Positions 5,944 through 12,556 of a stretch of 12,556 bases of DNA are shown piece after piece; position 1 is the stretch's first letter, and each line of letters opens with the position of its first letter. The notes beneath the pieces were generated by a model. It did no database searches. It was given only the letters and a program-made list of their open reading frames with translations, and was not told where the DNA came from. Source of the DNA: Polyangiaceae bacterium (GTDB lineage Bacteria; Myxococcota; Polyangia; Polyangiales; Polyangiaceae); the NCBI GenBank assembly GCA_025936205.1, contig JAICTU010000263.1:1-12556 (forward strand), read 5' to 3'. A program made the translations under genes and the position numbers.

Positions 5944-7035
5944 CTAGAAGCGCAACCCGAGCCCCGCGAGCGCGAAGGCGTTGAACATGTTGGAGTGAAA
6001 CAGCTGGCTGCCGTCGGGGCGCTCGGCGCTGAGCTTGCTCACCCACAGCTCGCCGCCCAGGTTCAGGTCCAGATACAGCGCAGAGCCGAGGCTATATTGC
6101 GTGTGCGCCTCGAGGCTCACGGTGCCGAGACCCACCGTCTTGCTCTGCGTCTTGTTCCCAGCAACATCGCGCGTATCCAGGCCCATGACGCCCACCGCGA
6201 ACTCCGAGCACAGCTCCAGCACCAGGCCGTCGCGATTGTACGTCAGCGGCGCGCAAGAGCCGACGCCTGCTTTCAGCCCCCAGATCTCCGTGTCGAAGCC
6301 GGACGCGTGAAACTTTGCCGGCCCCAGAAAGCTCCAGCGCACGCGGAACAAGGCGCCGAGCAGGAAGTCCTGATCGCCGGGGGCAGACACCAGATTGGCA
6401 CGCGAGATCGAGAGGTCCAGTCGCGGCAAGGTCAGCCCCGGAATCACGCCGAAAGCGGCGCCGGCCGACAAAGTGTAACGCGCCATGTAGCCGAGGCTCA
6501 GCTGCCCCGCGGGGATCTCGACCTGGTCCTTGTACATCACCGTCTTCAGCGTGGGCGCGGGCGGCTCGACGGGGGCCGTCGAGAGCGCGGTGGCCGTGAC
6601 GATGGCCGCCGGTGCGACGCTCACCGTCACGGGAGCGGCCACCGACTGAATACCATTGGGCGAAGCCGCCGGGCTCGGTTCCGAGCCACCTTCGAGCGCG
6701 ATCGCCGCGACCACCGCGAGCGCGTCGCTCACCTCGGCGCAGGTGCTGCCATGCACGCGCCGCGCTCCGGAAGCCTCGCTGCCCTCTCCAACCTGAAAGC
6801 TGCCGGAGAAGCCGCCCGAACCGCGTTCGATGCGCACCCCGAAGAGCGTCGCCTCAGCGGCGCGCTCCAATGACGCCCCGCGCGCTTCCACCGCCGAAAC
6901 GAACGCCGCTTCCGTGGGGCAGCCCTCGGGGGCCACGTAAGAGAGCCGAGCGCTCGCGGCCTGCGCCGCCGAACTGGAGAGCACGATGGAACCCGCCCAG
7001 AGGACGCTGCCGAGGAGAGCTTTGCTCGCTGTCAC
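5944..7035 (-). CDS. Secreted protein with N-terminal cysteine-bearing domain and C-terminal barrel-like region
   Basis: A 363-residue exported protein. A signal peptide spans about 1-27 (ALLGSVLWAGSIVLS, ending SAAQA-A). Residues about 30-115 form a small domain with two cysteines, APEGCPTEAAF (Cys39) and GSTCAEVSDALAVVAAIAL (Cys99), which could form a disulfide. A proline/alanine/valine-rich linker follows (about 117-165). From about 170 on, amphipathic strands with aromatic residues alternate with turns (QLSLGYMARYTLS, ALYLDLNLGGELWVSKL), and the chain ends AGLGLRF. A terminal phenylalanine is typical of outer-membrane beta-barrels. The start is GTG at 7035, since an in-frame TAG lies just upstream; the nearest purine-rich stretch (GGAGGGGG) is unusually far, over 20 bases away. 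It comes first in the operon before the sigma gene. It may be the envelope component sensed by the sigma system, which is inference. Confidence 0.75.
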   Translation of the reverse strand: MTASKALLGSVLWAGSIVLSSSAAQAASARLSYVAPEGCPTEAAFVSAVEARGASLERAAEATLFGVRIERGSGGFSGSFQVGEGSEASGARRVHGSTCAEVSDALAVVAAIALEGGSEPSPAASPNGIQSVAAPVTVSVAPAAIVTATALSTAPVEPPAPTLKTVMYKDQVEIPAGQLSLGYMARYTLSAGAAFGVIPGLTLPRLDLSISRANLVSAPGDQDFLLGALFRVRWSFLGPAKFHASGFDTEIWGLKAGVGSCAPLTYNRDGLVLELCSEFAVGVMGLDTRDVAGNKTQSKTVGLGTVSLEAHTQYSLGSALYLDLNLGGELWVSKLSAERPDGSQLFHSNMFNAFALAGLGLRF

Positions 7036-7074
7036 GTCCGACTAATGGCAAGGCAGCCCCCTCCGTGATCACAG

Positions 7075-7099
7075 AAAATGAGCGTACCAAACCGGTACG
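7075..7099 (-). terminator. Hairpin with short T-run after the sigma-54 activator gene
   Basis: Read on the minus strand, CGTACC-GGTTT-GGTACG (complement of 7083-7099) forms a 6-bp stem with a 5-nt loop, six bases after the activator's TGA, and is followed by CTCATTTT. It resembles a short intrinsic terminator. It also lies 48 bp upstream of the secreted-protein start, so it could instead be an operator for that operon. Confidence 0.4.
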
Positions 7100-7104
7100 A
7101 GCGT

Positions 7105-10056
7105 TCAGGTTCCGAAGCGCAGGTGCCGTGCCTGGAGCACGTCCGGCGCCGGCGAAAAGGCCAGCGCGCGCTCGATCACGTTGCGCAGCTCGCGTACGTT
7201 ACCGCGCCAGGGGTGGGCGAGCAGCGCGGCCAGGGCGTCGGGGCCGAGCACCGGGGGCTCGCCCTCGTGCGTCAGCTGGCGGATGAAGTGCCGCGCCAGC
7301 ACCGGGATGTCTTCGGGGCGCTCGCGCAAGGGGGGCACGACGATGGGCACGACCTGCAGCCGGTAGTAGAGATCCTCGCGAAAGCGGCCCTCGCGCACCA
7401 GCTCCATCAGATCGCGGTGAGTGGCCGCCAGCACGCGCACGTCGACCTTGACCGGGCGCTGCCCGCCCAGCGGAAACACCTCGGCGTTCTCCAGGAAGCG
7501 CAGCAGCTTCGGCTGCAGATCGAGCGGCAGCTCGGCGATTTCATCGAGAAACAGCGTGCCCCCGTCGGCGGCGCGGATCACGCCCGGATGGTCCGAGTGA
7601 GCGCCGGTGAACGCGCCGCGCCGGTAGCCGAACAGCTGCCCCTCGAACAGGTCGCGCGGCACGCTGGCGCAGTTGAACGGCACGTAGCTGCCGTTGGAAC
7701 GCTGCGAGAGCGTGTGGATGGCGCGCGCCACCACCTCCTTACCGGAACCAGATTCGCCGCTGATGATCACGGTGGCGCGCGACGGCGCCAGCCGGACCAG
7801 CTCCGCGCGCAGCTTGCGCATCGCGGGCGAGGCCGCGATGAAGCCGGGGATCTCGGGTGCCTTGTCCTCGTTCAAGGGCGCCTCGAAGGGGTCGTTCACG
7901 GCGCGCAAGGTCGCGGCTTCGAGCGCCAGCGACGCGGTCATGGTCAGCACCGCGAGGACGGAGCGCTGGTGCTCGGCGAGCTCACCGCTCACTCCGATGC
8001 GCAGCAGCCGCCCGGCGCCGTCGCTGAACTCGACCCAGTCGTAGCCGGCGTCGCTCGCGCCGCCGACGCGCCGCGCTTCCGGCTCGCCCGAGCCGGCGAC
8101 GCCGCGCGCGTTGCCACCCGAATCGATCTCCTCCAGCCGCACTCCACGATCCGGGAACACGGCGCTCGCGATCGAGCTCAGCTCGCGTAACACCAGCCCG
8201 GGCCCGACCCCTCGCGCCGAGAGCCTCCGGATCGGCACCACCAGATCCTCGACCGCCAGCCGCTGTCCATCGCTCTTGGCATGGGTCGCCAACCTGCGGC
8301 TCTCGCGCAGGCGCTCGATGCCCACCGCGATCGAGCGCGGCGAGGTCACGCCCAGCCGGCTCAAAGCTTCGCGCGTCGCCTCCACGTCGGCGCGCGTGCC
8401 GTCGCCATATTCCTCCGCGATCACGGCCAGAACGTGCCGGCACAGCGCTGCGTCGCAGAGATCATGCGCCAGATCGAAGGTGGCGATCGCCGACTCGAGC
8501 AGCTGCCGCCCCGAGCTCCACTGGCCCTGGGCGCCGAGCAAGATGCCCTCCAGCCGGCGCAGATGGGCGCTGACCCAGGCAGACGGGAACATGTCGACGT
8601 GACGCTGAGCGCGCCGCAGCGCGAGCCGCGCCGGGCCGCCCTCCCCGGCCACGACGTGAGCGAGCACGCGGTGCATGAGCACGAAGCGCAGCAGCAACGG
8701 CCAGCGCTGCGCCTCGGCCTCGGCGCGCTCGAACGCGGCCACGGTGGCGGCCATGTCCTCGGCTGTCGCAATGCAAGCAGCCGCATCGGCCATCGCCGCG
8801 TACGCGCGCGAGACGGGCTTGAGCGCCGAGATCTCGCACTCCCGGAGCCGCGCGGCGAGGCGACCGAGCTGCTCGTGCCGTGCGCCCAGAAACATCAGCC
8901 GCGCCATGAACGGCACCGCCGAGAGCGGCACCAGCCCGGTCTCCGTGCTCCAGGCCTCGAGCTCGCCCAGCGCGACGAAGGCCTCGTCCATGCGACCCAG
9001 CCGCGCCAGCGCCTCCATCTCCGCGCGCAGCGCGAAGACCGCGTGAATGCCGGGCCCGATGCGCGAGCCCCGCGCGACCTGGCGCGAGCGCCGCGCCAGC
9101 TCCAGCGCGCGCAGCGGATCGGCCAGGTTCTCCAGCAACCCGAGCGCGATGTGGCCGAGCGCGCGCGCCTGCGCGACCTGGCAGCCGAGTTGCTCGGCGC
9201 GCTCTGCGATGCTCTCGAAGCCGCGCAGGGAGAGGGTCGTCTTGCCCGAGAACACGGGCCGCAACGCCTTGAACTCGTCCACGTGCAGCTCGAGCAGCGG
9301 CACCAGATTGACGAAGCCCGCGTCATCGAGCTTGGCGTAGGCTCGATCGATCAGCTCCCGATCGCCGACCACGGTGGCCGCGCACAGCTGCGCCAGGCAC
9401 GCCAGCCCCAGCGCCTCGAGGCCCGCGCGCACGGAGAGCGCCTCGACCCGCGCGGCATGAGCGTGCACACGCCCCAGATCGTACAGAGCGCCGTCCGGCA
9501 GCGAGTGCAACACGGCCGCGGCTGCATACACACGCCCCTGCACCTCTTCCGCCAGCTCGCCCGCCTCCGCTTGCTGCAGCGCCGGCGCCAGCACCAAGAG
9601 CGCGGCGCGCGGATCGGAACGCTGCAAGAGCTCCAGCACGGCCACACCGAAGCGCGCCAGCGCCAGCGCATCGGTCGAGAGGCTCGGACGCCGCATCGTC
9701 AGCTGCACCAGCTCGGCGTGGCCGCGCTGCAGATCCGAGCTGAACGCGCGCTGCAATACGGGCAGCACCAGCGCGATGTCCTCGGCGGCGGGCCGCGCGC
9801 GCTGGGGCAACGCCGGCGTTCGGGCAAGCGCTGGCTCCGAGGCGCCCGCCAGCTCACCGCGCGCCAGCGCCAGCAGCTTCTCCAGCTCGGCGCCGCGAGG
9901 CCGCCGCGATTCGCTCGCGTCCGCAGGCAGCTCCCAGCGGTAAATGGTGTGCGGGGTCACGCCGAGCCGGCGCGCGAAGGCGGCGCGGCTCGCCGCCCCG
10001 CGCAGATCGCGGATGCGTTCGGGGGACAGCTGCTCCATGGAGCTGGAGTATGCCAT
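7105..10056 (-). CDS. Sigma-54-dependent activator with N-terminal HTH, helical-repeat and GAF-like regions, no C-terminal Fis domain
   Basis: A 983-residue activator. Residues about 12-42 form a helix-turn-helix ([19 protein letters not shown]). About 90-590 is an all-helical repeat region of TPR character, a likely ligand or protein sensor. About 600-720 is GAF-like ([34 protein letters not shown]). About 735-965 is a complete AAA+ sigma-54 interaction domain with Walker A GESGSGKE (767-774), the sigma-54 contact loop GAFTGA (814-819), Walker [10 protein letters not shown] (832-840), REDLYYRL (893-900) and sensor [12 protein letters not shown] (950-959). Only 18 residues follow the last helix, so the usual C-terminal Fis-type DNA-binding domain is missing and DNA contact must come from the N-terminus. 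The start is ATG 10056; ATG 10038 is an alternative, and neither has a good Shine-Dalgarno. The gene is divergent from the efflux operon, its probable target. Confidence 0.92.
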   Translation of the reverse strand: MAYSSSMEQLSPERIRDLRGAASRAAFARRLGVTPHTIYRWELPADASESRRPRGAELEKLLALARGELAGASEPALARTPALPQRARPAAEDIALVLPVLQRAFSSDLQRGHAELVQLTMRRPSLSTDALALARFGVAVLELLQRSDPRAALLVLAPALQQAEAGELAEEVQGRVYAAAAVLHSLPDGALYDLGRVHAHAARVEALSVRAGLEALGLACLAQLCAATVVGDRELIDRAYAKLDDAGFVNLVPLLELHVDEFKALRPVFSGKTTLSLRGFESIAERAEQLGCQVAQARALGHIALGLLENLADPLRALELARRSRQVARGSRIGPGIHAVFALRAEMEALARLGRMDEAFVALGELEAWSTETGLVPLSAVPFMARLMFLGARHEQLGRLAARLRECEISALKPVSRAYAAMADAAACIATAEDMAATVAAFERAEAEAQRWPLLLRFVLMHRVLAHVVAGEGGPARLALRRAQRHVDMFPSAWVSAHLRRLEGILLGAQGQWSSGRQLLESAIATFDLAHDLCDAALCRHVLAVIAEEYGDGTRADVEATREALSRLGVTSPRSIAVGIERLRESRRLATHAKSDGQRLAVEDLVVPIRRLSARGVGPGLVLRELSSIASAVFPDRGVRLEEIDSGGNARGVAGSGEPEARRVGGASDAGYDWVEFSDGAGRLLRIGVSGELAEHQRSVLAVLTMTASLALEAATLRAVNDPFEAPLNEDKAPEIPGFIAASPAMRKLRAELVRLAPSRATVIISGESGSGKEVVARAIHTLSQRSNGSYVPFNCASVPRDLFEGQLFGYRRGAFTGAHSDHPGVIRAADGGTLFLDEIAELPLDLQPKLLRFLENAEVFPLGGQRPVKVDVRVLAATHRDLMELVREGRFREDLYYRLQVVPIVVPPLRERPEDIPVLARHFIRQLTHEGEPPVLGPDALAALLAHPWRGNVRELRNVIERALAFSPAPDVLQARHLRFGT

Positions 10057-10058
10057 GG
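10032..10058. repeat. CCATGG-centred repeats at the activator's start
   Basis: CCATGG occurs at 10035-10040 and 10053-10058, and a third time at the centre of the palindrome at 10066-10089 (10075-10080). The copy at 10035 is the core of a perfect 12-bp palindrome, GCTCCATGGAGC (10032-10043). The first two overlap the activator's two possible ATG codons, which accounts for part of the repetition. The cluster could also be a set of weaker sites for the same protein, giving autoregulation. Confidence 0.35.
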
Positions 10059-10065
10059 ACTAACC

Positions 10066-10089
10066 GGATGACATCCATGGATATCATCC
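10066..10089. promoter_or_regulatory. 24-bp near-perfect palindrome, candidate upstream activator site
   Basis: GGATGACATCCA (10066-10077) and TGGATATCATCC (10078-10089) are inverted copies with one mismatched pair out of twelve. The palindrome starts 10 bp upstream of the activator's ATG. Its centre is about 131 bp upstream of the transcription start predicted from the sigma-54 element at 10183-10198, which is within the usual distance for enhancer-like sites of sigma-54 activators. A binding site for the divergent activator's N-terminal HTH is the natural inference, with autorepression a second possible role. A further half-like copy, ACCGGATG, occurs at both 10063-10070 and 10170-10177. 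Confidence 0.55.
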
Positions 10090-10141
10090 AGCGCGCCCGG
10101 TTGGGGCCATCCACGGCTTGCCGAGCCCTGCCAGGAATCTT

Positions 10142-10154
10142 CAACTCATTGATT
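10142..10154 (-). promoter_or_regulatory. IHF-consensus site
   Basis: On the minus strand this reads AATCAATGAGTTG, which fits the IHF consensus WATCAANNNNTTR at every defined position. It lies in a short AT-rich patch (about 10138-10170) in otherwise very GC-rich DNA, between the palindrome and the -24/-12 element. That is where a bend is needed to loop a sigma-54 activator onto the promoter. The match is seen; occupancy by IHF or HU is inferred. Confidence 0.5.
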
Positions 10155-10182
10155 TCACATCAAACTAGCACCGGATGGCGCC

Positions 10183-10198
10183 CGGCACGCTTCCTGCT
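10183..10198 (+). promoter_or_regulatory. Sigma-54 (-24/-12) promoter-like element for the efflux operon
   Basis: CGGCACGCTTCCTGCT matches the consensus TGGCACGNNNNTTGCW at 10 of 12 defined positions. The invariant GG (10184-10185) and GC (10196-10197) are at the required 12-bp spacing. The predicted start of transcription is about 10209. This is compatible with translation from the ATG at 10211 (nearly leaderless) or 10220, but not with the ATG at 10175. Strong support comes from the divergent sigma-54 activator and the IHF site upstream; the short leader is the main objection. Confidence 0.5.
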
Positions 10199-10210
10199 GA
10201 AGCGAGCACC

Positions 10211-11524
10211 ATGACCGCAATGAGCAATGTGTCCGTGCTTCCCGGCCTAAAGGCCTCGCCCTCCGCTCCTACCGTTTCCCAGCGCGTCGCTGCCGAGCCC
10301 GAGACCGGCGCCACTCCCGCTCCCGACTCAGACACCGCCGCGGTCCCTGCCCCCAAGAGCGCCCGCCGCACACCGCGCGCGCTGATCGCCCTGCCCCTGC
10401 TCGCCGCCATCGGTCTGAGCGTGGGCGGCGGGGCGTACTTTCTAGGCCGCGGTCACGAGACCACCAACGACGCGCAGGTGGAAGGCCACGTGGCGAGCGT
10501 CGCCGCGCGCGTCGCGGGCCAGGTCGAGCAGGTGCTCGTGAACGACAACCAGCTGGTGAAGGCCGGCGACGTGCTGGTGGTGCTCGACGATCGCGACCTC
10601 GCGGCCAAGGTCGCCGCGGCCCGCGCCGATCTCTCGGCCATGCAAGCGCAGGCCCGCGCCGCCGAGACGCAGCTCGCGGTGACGGAGAAGTCCTCTCACT
10701 CCAACCTGGTGATCGCGCGCGGCGGCCTCGCGCAAGCGGCCGCCGTGGAAGGCACGACCAAGGCCGGTATCGATCGCGCCCGCGCCGACATCGTGGCGGC
10801 CGAGTCGCGGCGCAAGCTCGCCGAGATCGAGCTCTCGCGCACCCAGCAGCTGGTCGAAGGCGGCGCGCTCTCGCAGGCCGAGCTGGACGCCAAGCGCTCC
10901 GCGTTCGAACAGGCCGATGCAGCGCTGGGCCAGGCGCGCGCGCAGTACGCCAGCGCGCAGGCCAACATCGGCAACTCCTCGGGCACCATCGACTCCGCGC
11001 GCGGCCGCCTGATCGCGGCTGAATCCGGGCCTGCACAGATCGAGGCCGCGCGAGCCCAGCTGGAGCTGAGCCGCGCCCGAGTGGCACAAGCTCAGGCCGC
11101 GCTGGAGCAGGCGGAGCTGAACCTCTCGCACACCAAGGTGCTGGCCAGCGTCTCGGGCGTCGTCTCGCGCCGATCGGTGGAAGTCGGCCAGATGGCGTCG
11201 CCGGATCGCCCGCTGATGGCGCTGGTGCCGCTCGATGACACCTGGGTCGTCGCCAACTTCAAGGAAGACCAGATCGCCCAGATGCACCCGGGCCAGACCG
11301 CCCGCGTGCACATCGACACCTACGGTCAGGAGCTGATCGGACACGTCGACAGCCTCGCCAGCGGCACGGGCTCGCGCTTCTCGCTGCTGCCGCCGGACAA
11401 TGCCTCCGGCAATTTCACCAAGGTGGTGCAGCGCGTGCCCGTGTTGATCCGCCTGGATGCGCATCCTGACCTGACGCTGCGCCCGGGCATGAGCGCGACC
11501 GCGACGGTCGAGACCAAGGGCTGA
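10211..11524 (+). CDS. emrA: EmrA/HlyD-family membrane fusion protein of a multidrug efflux pump
   Basis: A periplasmic adaptor of about 437 residues that links an inner-membrane MFS pump to an outer-membrane channel. A proline/alanine-rich cytoplasmic N-terminus (1-55) precedes a single membrane anchor at about 57-78 (ALIALPLLAAIGLSVGGGAY). Next is the family signature TNDAQVEGHV (85-94), then the first half of the lipoyl-like domain (GQVEQVLVNDNQLVKAGDVL). A long coiled-coil hairpin is rich in alanine, glutamine and arginine. The second lipoyl half (LNLSHTKVLASVSGVVSRRS) is followed by the beta-barrel domain WVVANFKEDQIAQMHPGQ. The ATG at 10211 is preferred because GAAGCGAG precedes it and because of the promoter at 10183; ATG 10175 (449 residues) and ATG 10220 are alternatives. 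emrB follows after 5 bp. No TolC-like gene is in the window. Confidence 0.9.
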   Translation: MTAMSNVSVLPGLKASPSAPTVSQRVAAEPETGATPAPDSDTAAVPAPKSARRTPRALIALPLLAAIGLSVGGGAYFLGRGHETTNDAQVEGHVASVAARVAGQVEQVLVNDNQLVKAGDVLVVLDDRDLAAKVAAARADLSAMQAQARAAETQLAVTEKSSHSNLVIARGGLAQAAAVEGTTKAGIDRARADIVAAESRRKLAEIELSRTQQLVEGGALSQAELDAKRSAFEQADAALGQARAQYASAQANIGNSSGTIDSARGRLIAAESGPAQIEAARAQLELSRARVAQAQAALEQAELNLSHTKVLASVSGVVSRRSVEVGQMASPDRPLMALVPLDDTWVVANFKEDQIAQMHPGQTARVHIDTYGQELIGHVDSLASGTGSRFSLLPPDNASGNFTKVVQRVPVLIRLDAHPDLTLRPGMSATATVETKG

Positions 11525-11529
11525 GCGTC

Positions 11530-12556
11530 ATGAGCCGCGAGGAAGTCTCTGGGTCCAAGCTGGGCGTCACCGTGGTGGTGATGACCGCGGCGCTGATGGC
11601 GATGATCGACATCACCATCGTCAACGTGGCGCTGAACGATATCCGTGCCAGCTTCGGCACACCGATCGACCAGATCGGCTGGGTGTCGACCGGCTACATG
11701 ATGGCCAACATCGTGATCATCCCGATGACGGGCTGGTTCCAGCGCCGCTTCGGCTATCGCCGCTACTTCGCCGGCTCGGTCGCCCTGTTCACGCTGGCCA
11801 GCGCCCTGTGCAGCCTGGCCTGGAACCTACCGTCCCTGGTCCTGTTCCGCGCGCTGCAAGGCCTCGGCGGCGGCGCCATCATCCCCACTGCGCAGAGCAT
11901 CCTGTTCGCGCGCTATCCACAGAAAGAACACGGCATGGCCGCGGCGCTCTTCGGCCTCGGCGCGATCACGGGCCCCCTGCTCGGGCCGACCATCGGCGGC
12001 TACCTGATCGACTGGTCCAGCTGGCACTGGATCTTCACGGTCAACGTGCCCATCGGCCTCGCGGTGGCGCTGCTCGCCCTGCGCTTCATCGATCAACCCG
12101 GCTTCGTCCCGCCCTCCGGCAAAGAAGCAAAGATCGACGCCTTCGGCATCGCCCTACTGGCGGTGGGCATGGCCTCCCTGCAATACGTGCTGGAAGAAGG
12201 CAACCGCGAAGGCTGGTTCGACAGCACACTGATCGCCGTGCTCACGGGCGTCGCCGCGACCACCCTGATCACCTTCATCATCCACGAGCTCGAGACCGAG
12301 CAACCGATCGTCGACCTGCGCGTCTTTTTGAAGCGCAGCTACGCCGCCGGCACCGGCCTCAACTTCCTCACCGGCTTCGCCCTGTTCAGCGGCTCCTTCA
12401 TGTTCTCCCTCTATGCGGGCTCGGTGCTGCACTACAGCGCGCTCGACATCGGCAAAGTCTTCCTGGCTGCCGGCTCCATCTCGATCGTCATGATGCCCCT
12501 GATCGGGCGCCTCGGACCCAAAGTGGACGGCCGCCTCTTGCTCGCCATCGGCGTCA
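11530..12556 (+). CDS. emrB: EmrB/QacA-type DHA2 family MFS drug transporter (runs off right edge)
   Basis: The first 342 codons of an inner-membrane proton-driven drug exporter; the 3' end is beyond the window. The protein opens MSREEVSGSKLGVTVVVMTA. The DHA2-type helix-1 motif MIDITIVNVALNDI (about 25-38) carries the membrane-buried aspartate. GWVSTGYMMANIVIIPMTGW starts helix 2, and the loop motif A appears as GWFQRRFGYRR. LFRALQGLGGGAIIP is helix 4. Motif C, the antiporter signature, is GAITGPLLGPTIGG, followed by the typical WHWIFTVNVPIGLAV. About ten hydrophobic segments are visible before the edge. It starts 5 bp after emrA's stop, with only a weak AAGGG upstream, so translation is probably coupled. 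With EmrA it would export hydrophobic or uncoupler-like compounds; the actual substrate is unknown. Confidence 0.93.
   Translation, partial: MSREEVSGSKLGVTVVVMTAALMAMIDITIVNVALNDIRASFGTPIDQIGWVSTGYMMANIVIIPMTGWFQRRFGYRRYFAGSVALFTLASALCSLAWNLPSLVLFRALQGLGGGAIIPTAQSILFARYPQKEHGMAAALFGLGAITGPLLGPTIGGYLIDWSSWHWIFTVNVPIGLAVALLALRFIDQPGFVPPSGKEAKIDAFGIALLAVGMASLQYVLEEGNREGWFDSTLIAVLTGVAATTLITFIIHELETEQPIVDLRVFLKRSYAAGTGLNFLTGFALFSGSFMFSLYAGSVLHYSALDIGKVFLAAGSISIVMMPLIGRLGPKVDGRLLLAIGV

Noticed and set aside
5921..6046. Extension of the sigma factor start to 6046
   Set aside because: It would overlap the secreted-protein gene by about 100 bp, and the extra residues are arginine-rich without sigma-factor similarity.
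8281..10071. 596-codon plus-strand ORF antisense to the sigma-54 activator
   Set aside because: It is rich in Arg, Gln, His and Ala, as expected for an antisense shadow of GC-rich coding DNA. The minus strand has unmistakable AAA+ motifs.
10118..10133. Minus-strand TGGCAGGGCTCGGCAA as a sigma-54 promoter for the activator gene itself
   Set aside because: GG and GC are 11 rather than 12 bp apart, and spacing is strict for sigma-54.

Overview
The window is high-GC DNA with dense coding, long alanine- and arginine-rich proteins and a strong G/C preference at third codon positions. Three things suggest a delta-proteobacterial or myxobacterial (Myxococcota, Polyangia-like) chromosome: a very large sigma-54 activator carrying a helical-repeat region, an ECF sigma factor paired with a non-canonical single-pass membrane partner, and a secreted protein with a cysteine-bearing N-terminal domain and barrel-like C-terminus. 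This placement is inferred from gene style. No rRNA or other phylogenetic marker is present.

Left part (1-2641). A truncated short-chain dehydrogenase (minus) is divergent from an XRE-cupin regulator (plus). The 85-bp gap between them holds three inverted copies of GCCAAT, a likely operator. About 850 bp without a convincing gene follow (805-1657), with a compact stretch of inverted and tandem repeats at 1318-1530. Then come a small helical protein of unknown function and a YciI/DGPF-domain protein with a strong ribosome binding site.

Middle part (2642-7035). A 548-bp gap holds a large hairpin after the YciI gene and the decayed C-terminus of an alpha/beta hydrolase on the minus strand. All intact genes from here to 10056 are on the minus strand. 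In transcription order these are a secreted, probably outer-membrane protein, an ECF sigma factor, a membrane-anchored protein with a periplasmic helical repeat that overlaps the sigma gene by 4 bp, and, after an 83-bp gap, an FAD-dependent monooxygenase-like enzyme. The first three look like one envelope-linked signalling operon.

Right part (7083-12556). A 983-residue sigma-54 activator has an N-terminal helix-turn-helix, a long helical-repeat middle, a GAF-like segment and a complete AAA+ domain with GAFTGA, but no C-terminal Fis helix-turn-helix. Divergent from it is an emrA/emrB-type multidrug efflux operon; emrB runs off the right edge. Between them lie, in order, a near-perfect 24-bp palindrome, an exact match to the IHF consensus, and a -24/-12 sigma-54 promoter-like element. 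This is the textbook layout of an activator site, a DNA bend and a promoter. The most interesting hypothesis here is therefore a locally encoded sigma-54 switch for an efflux pump whose activator binds DNA through its N-terminus. The main difficulty is that the predicted transcription start falls at or just before the pump gene's likely start codon.
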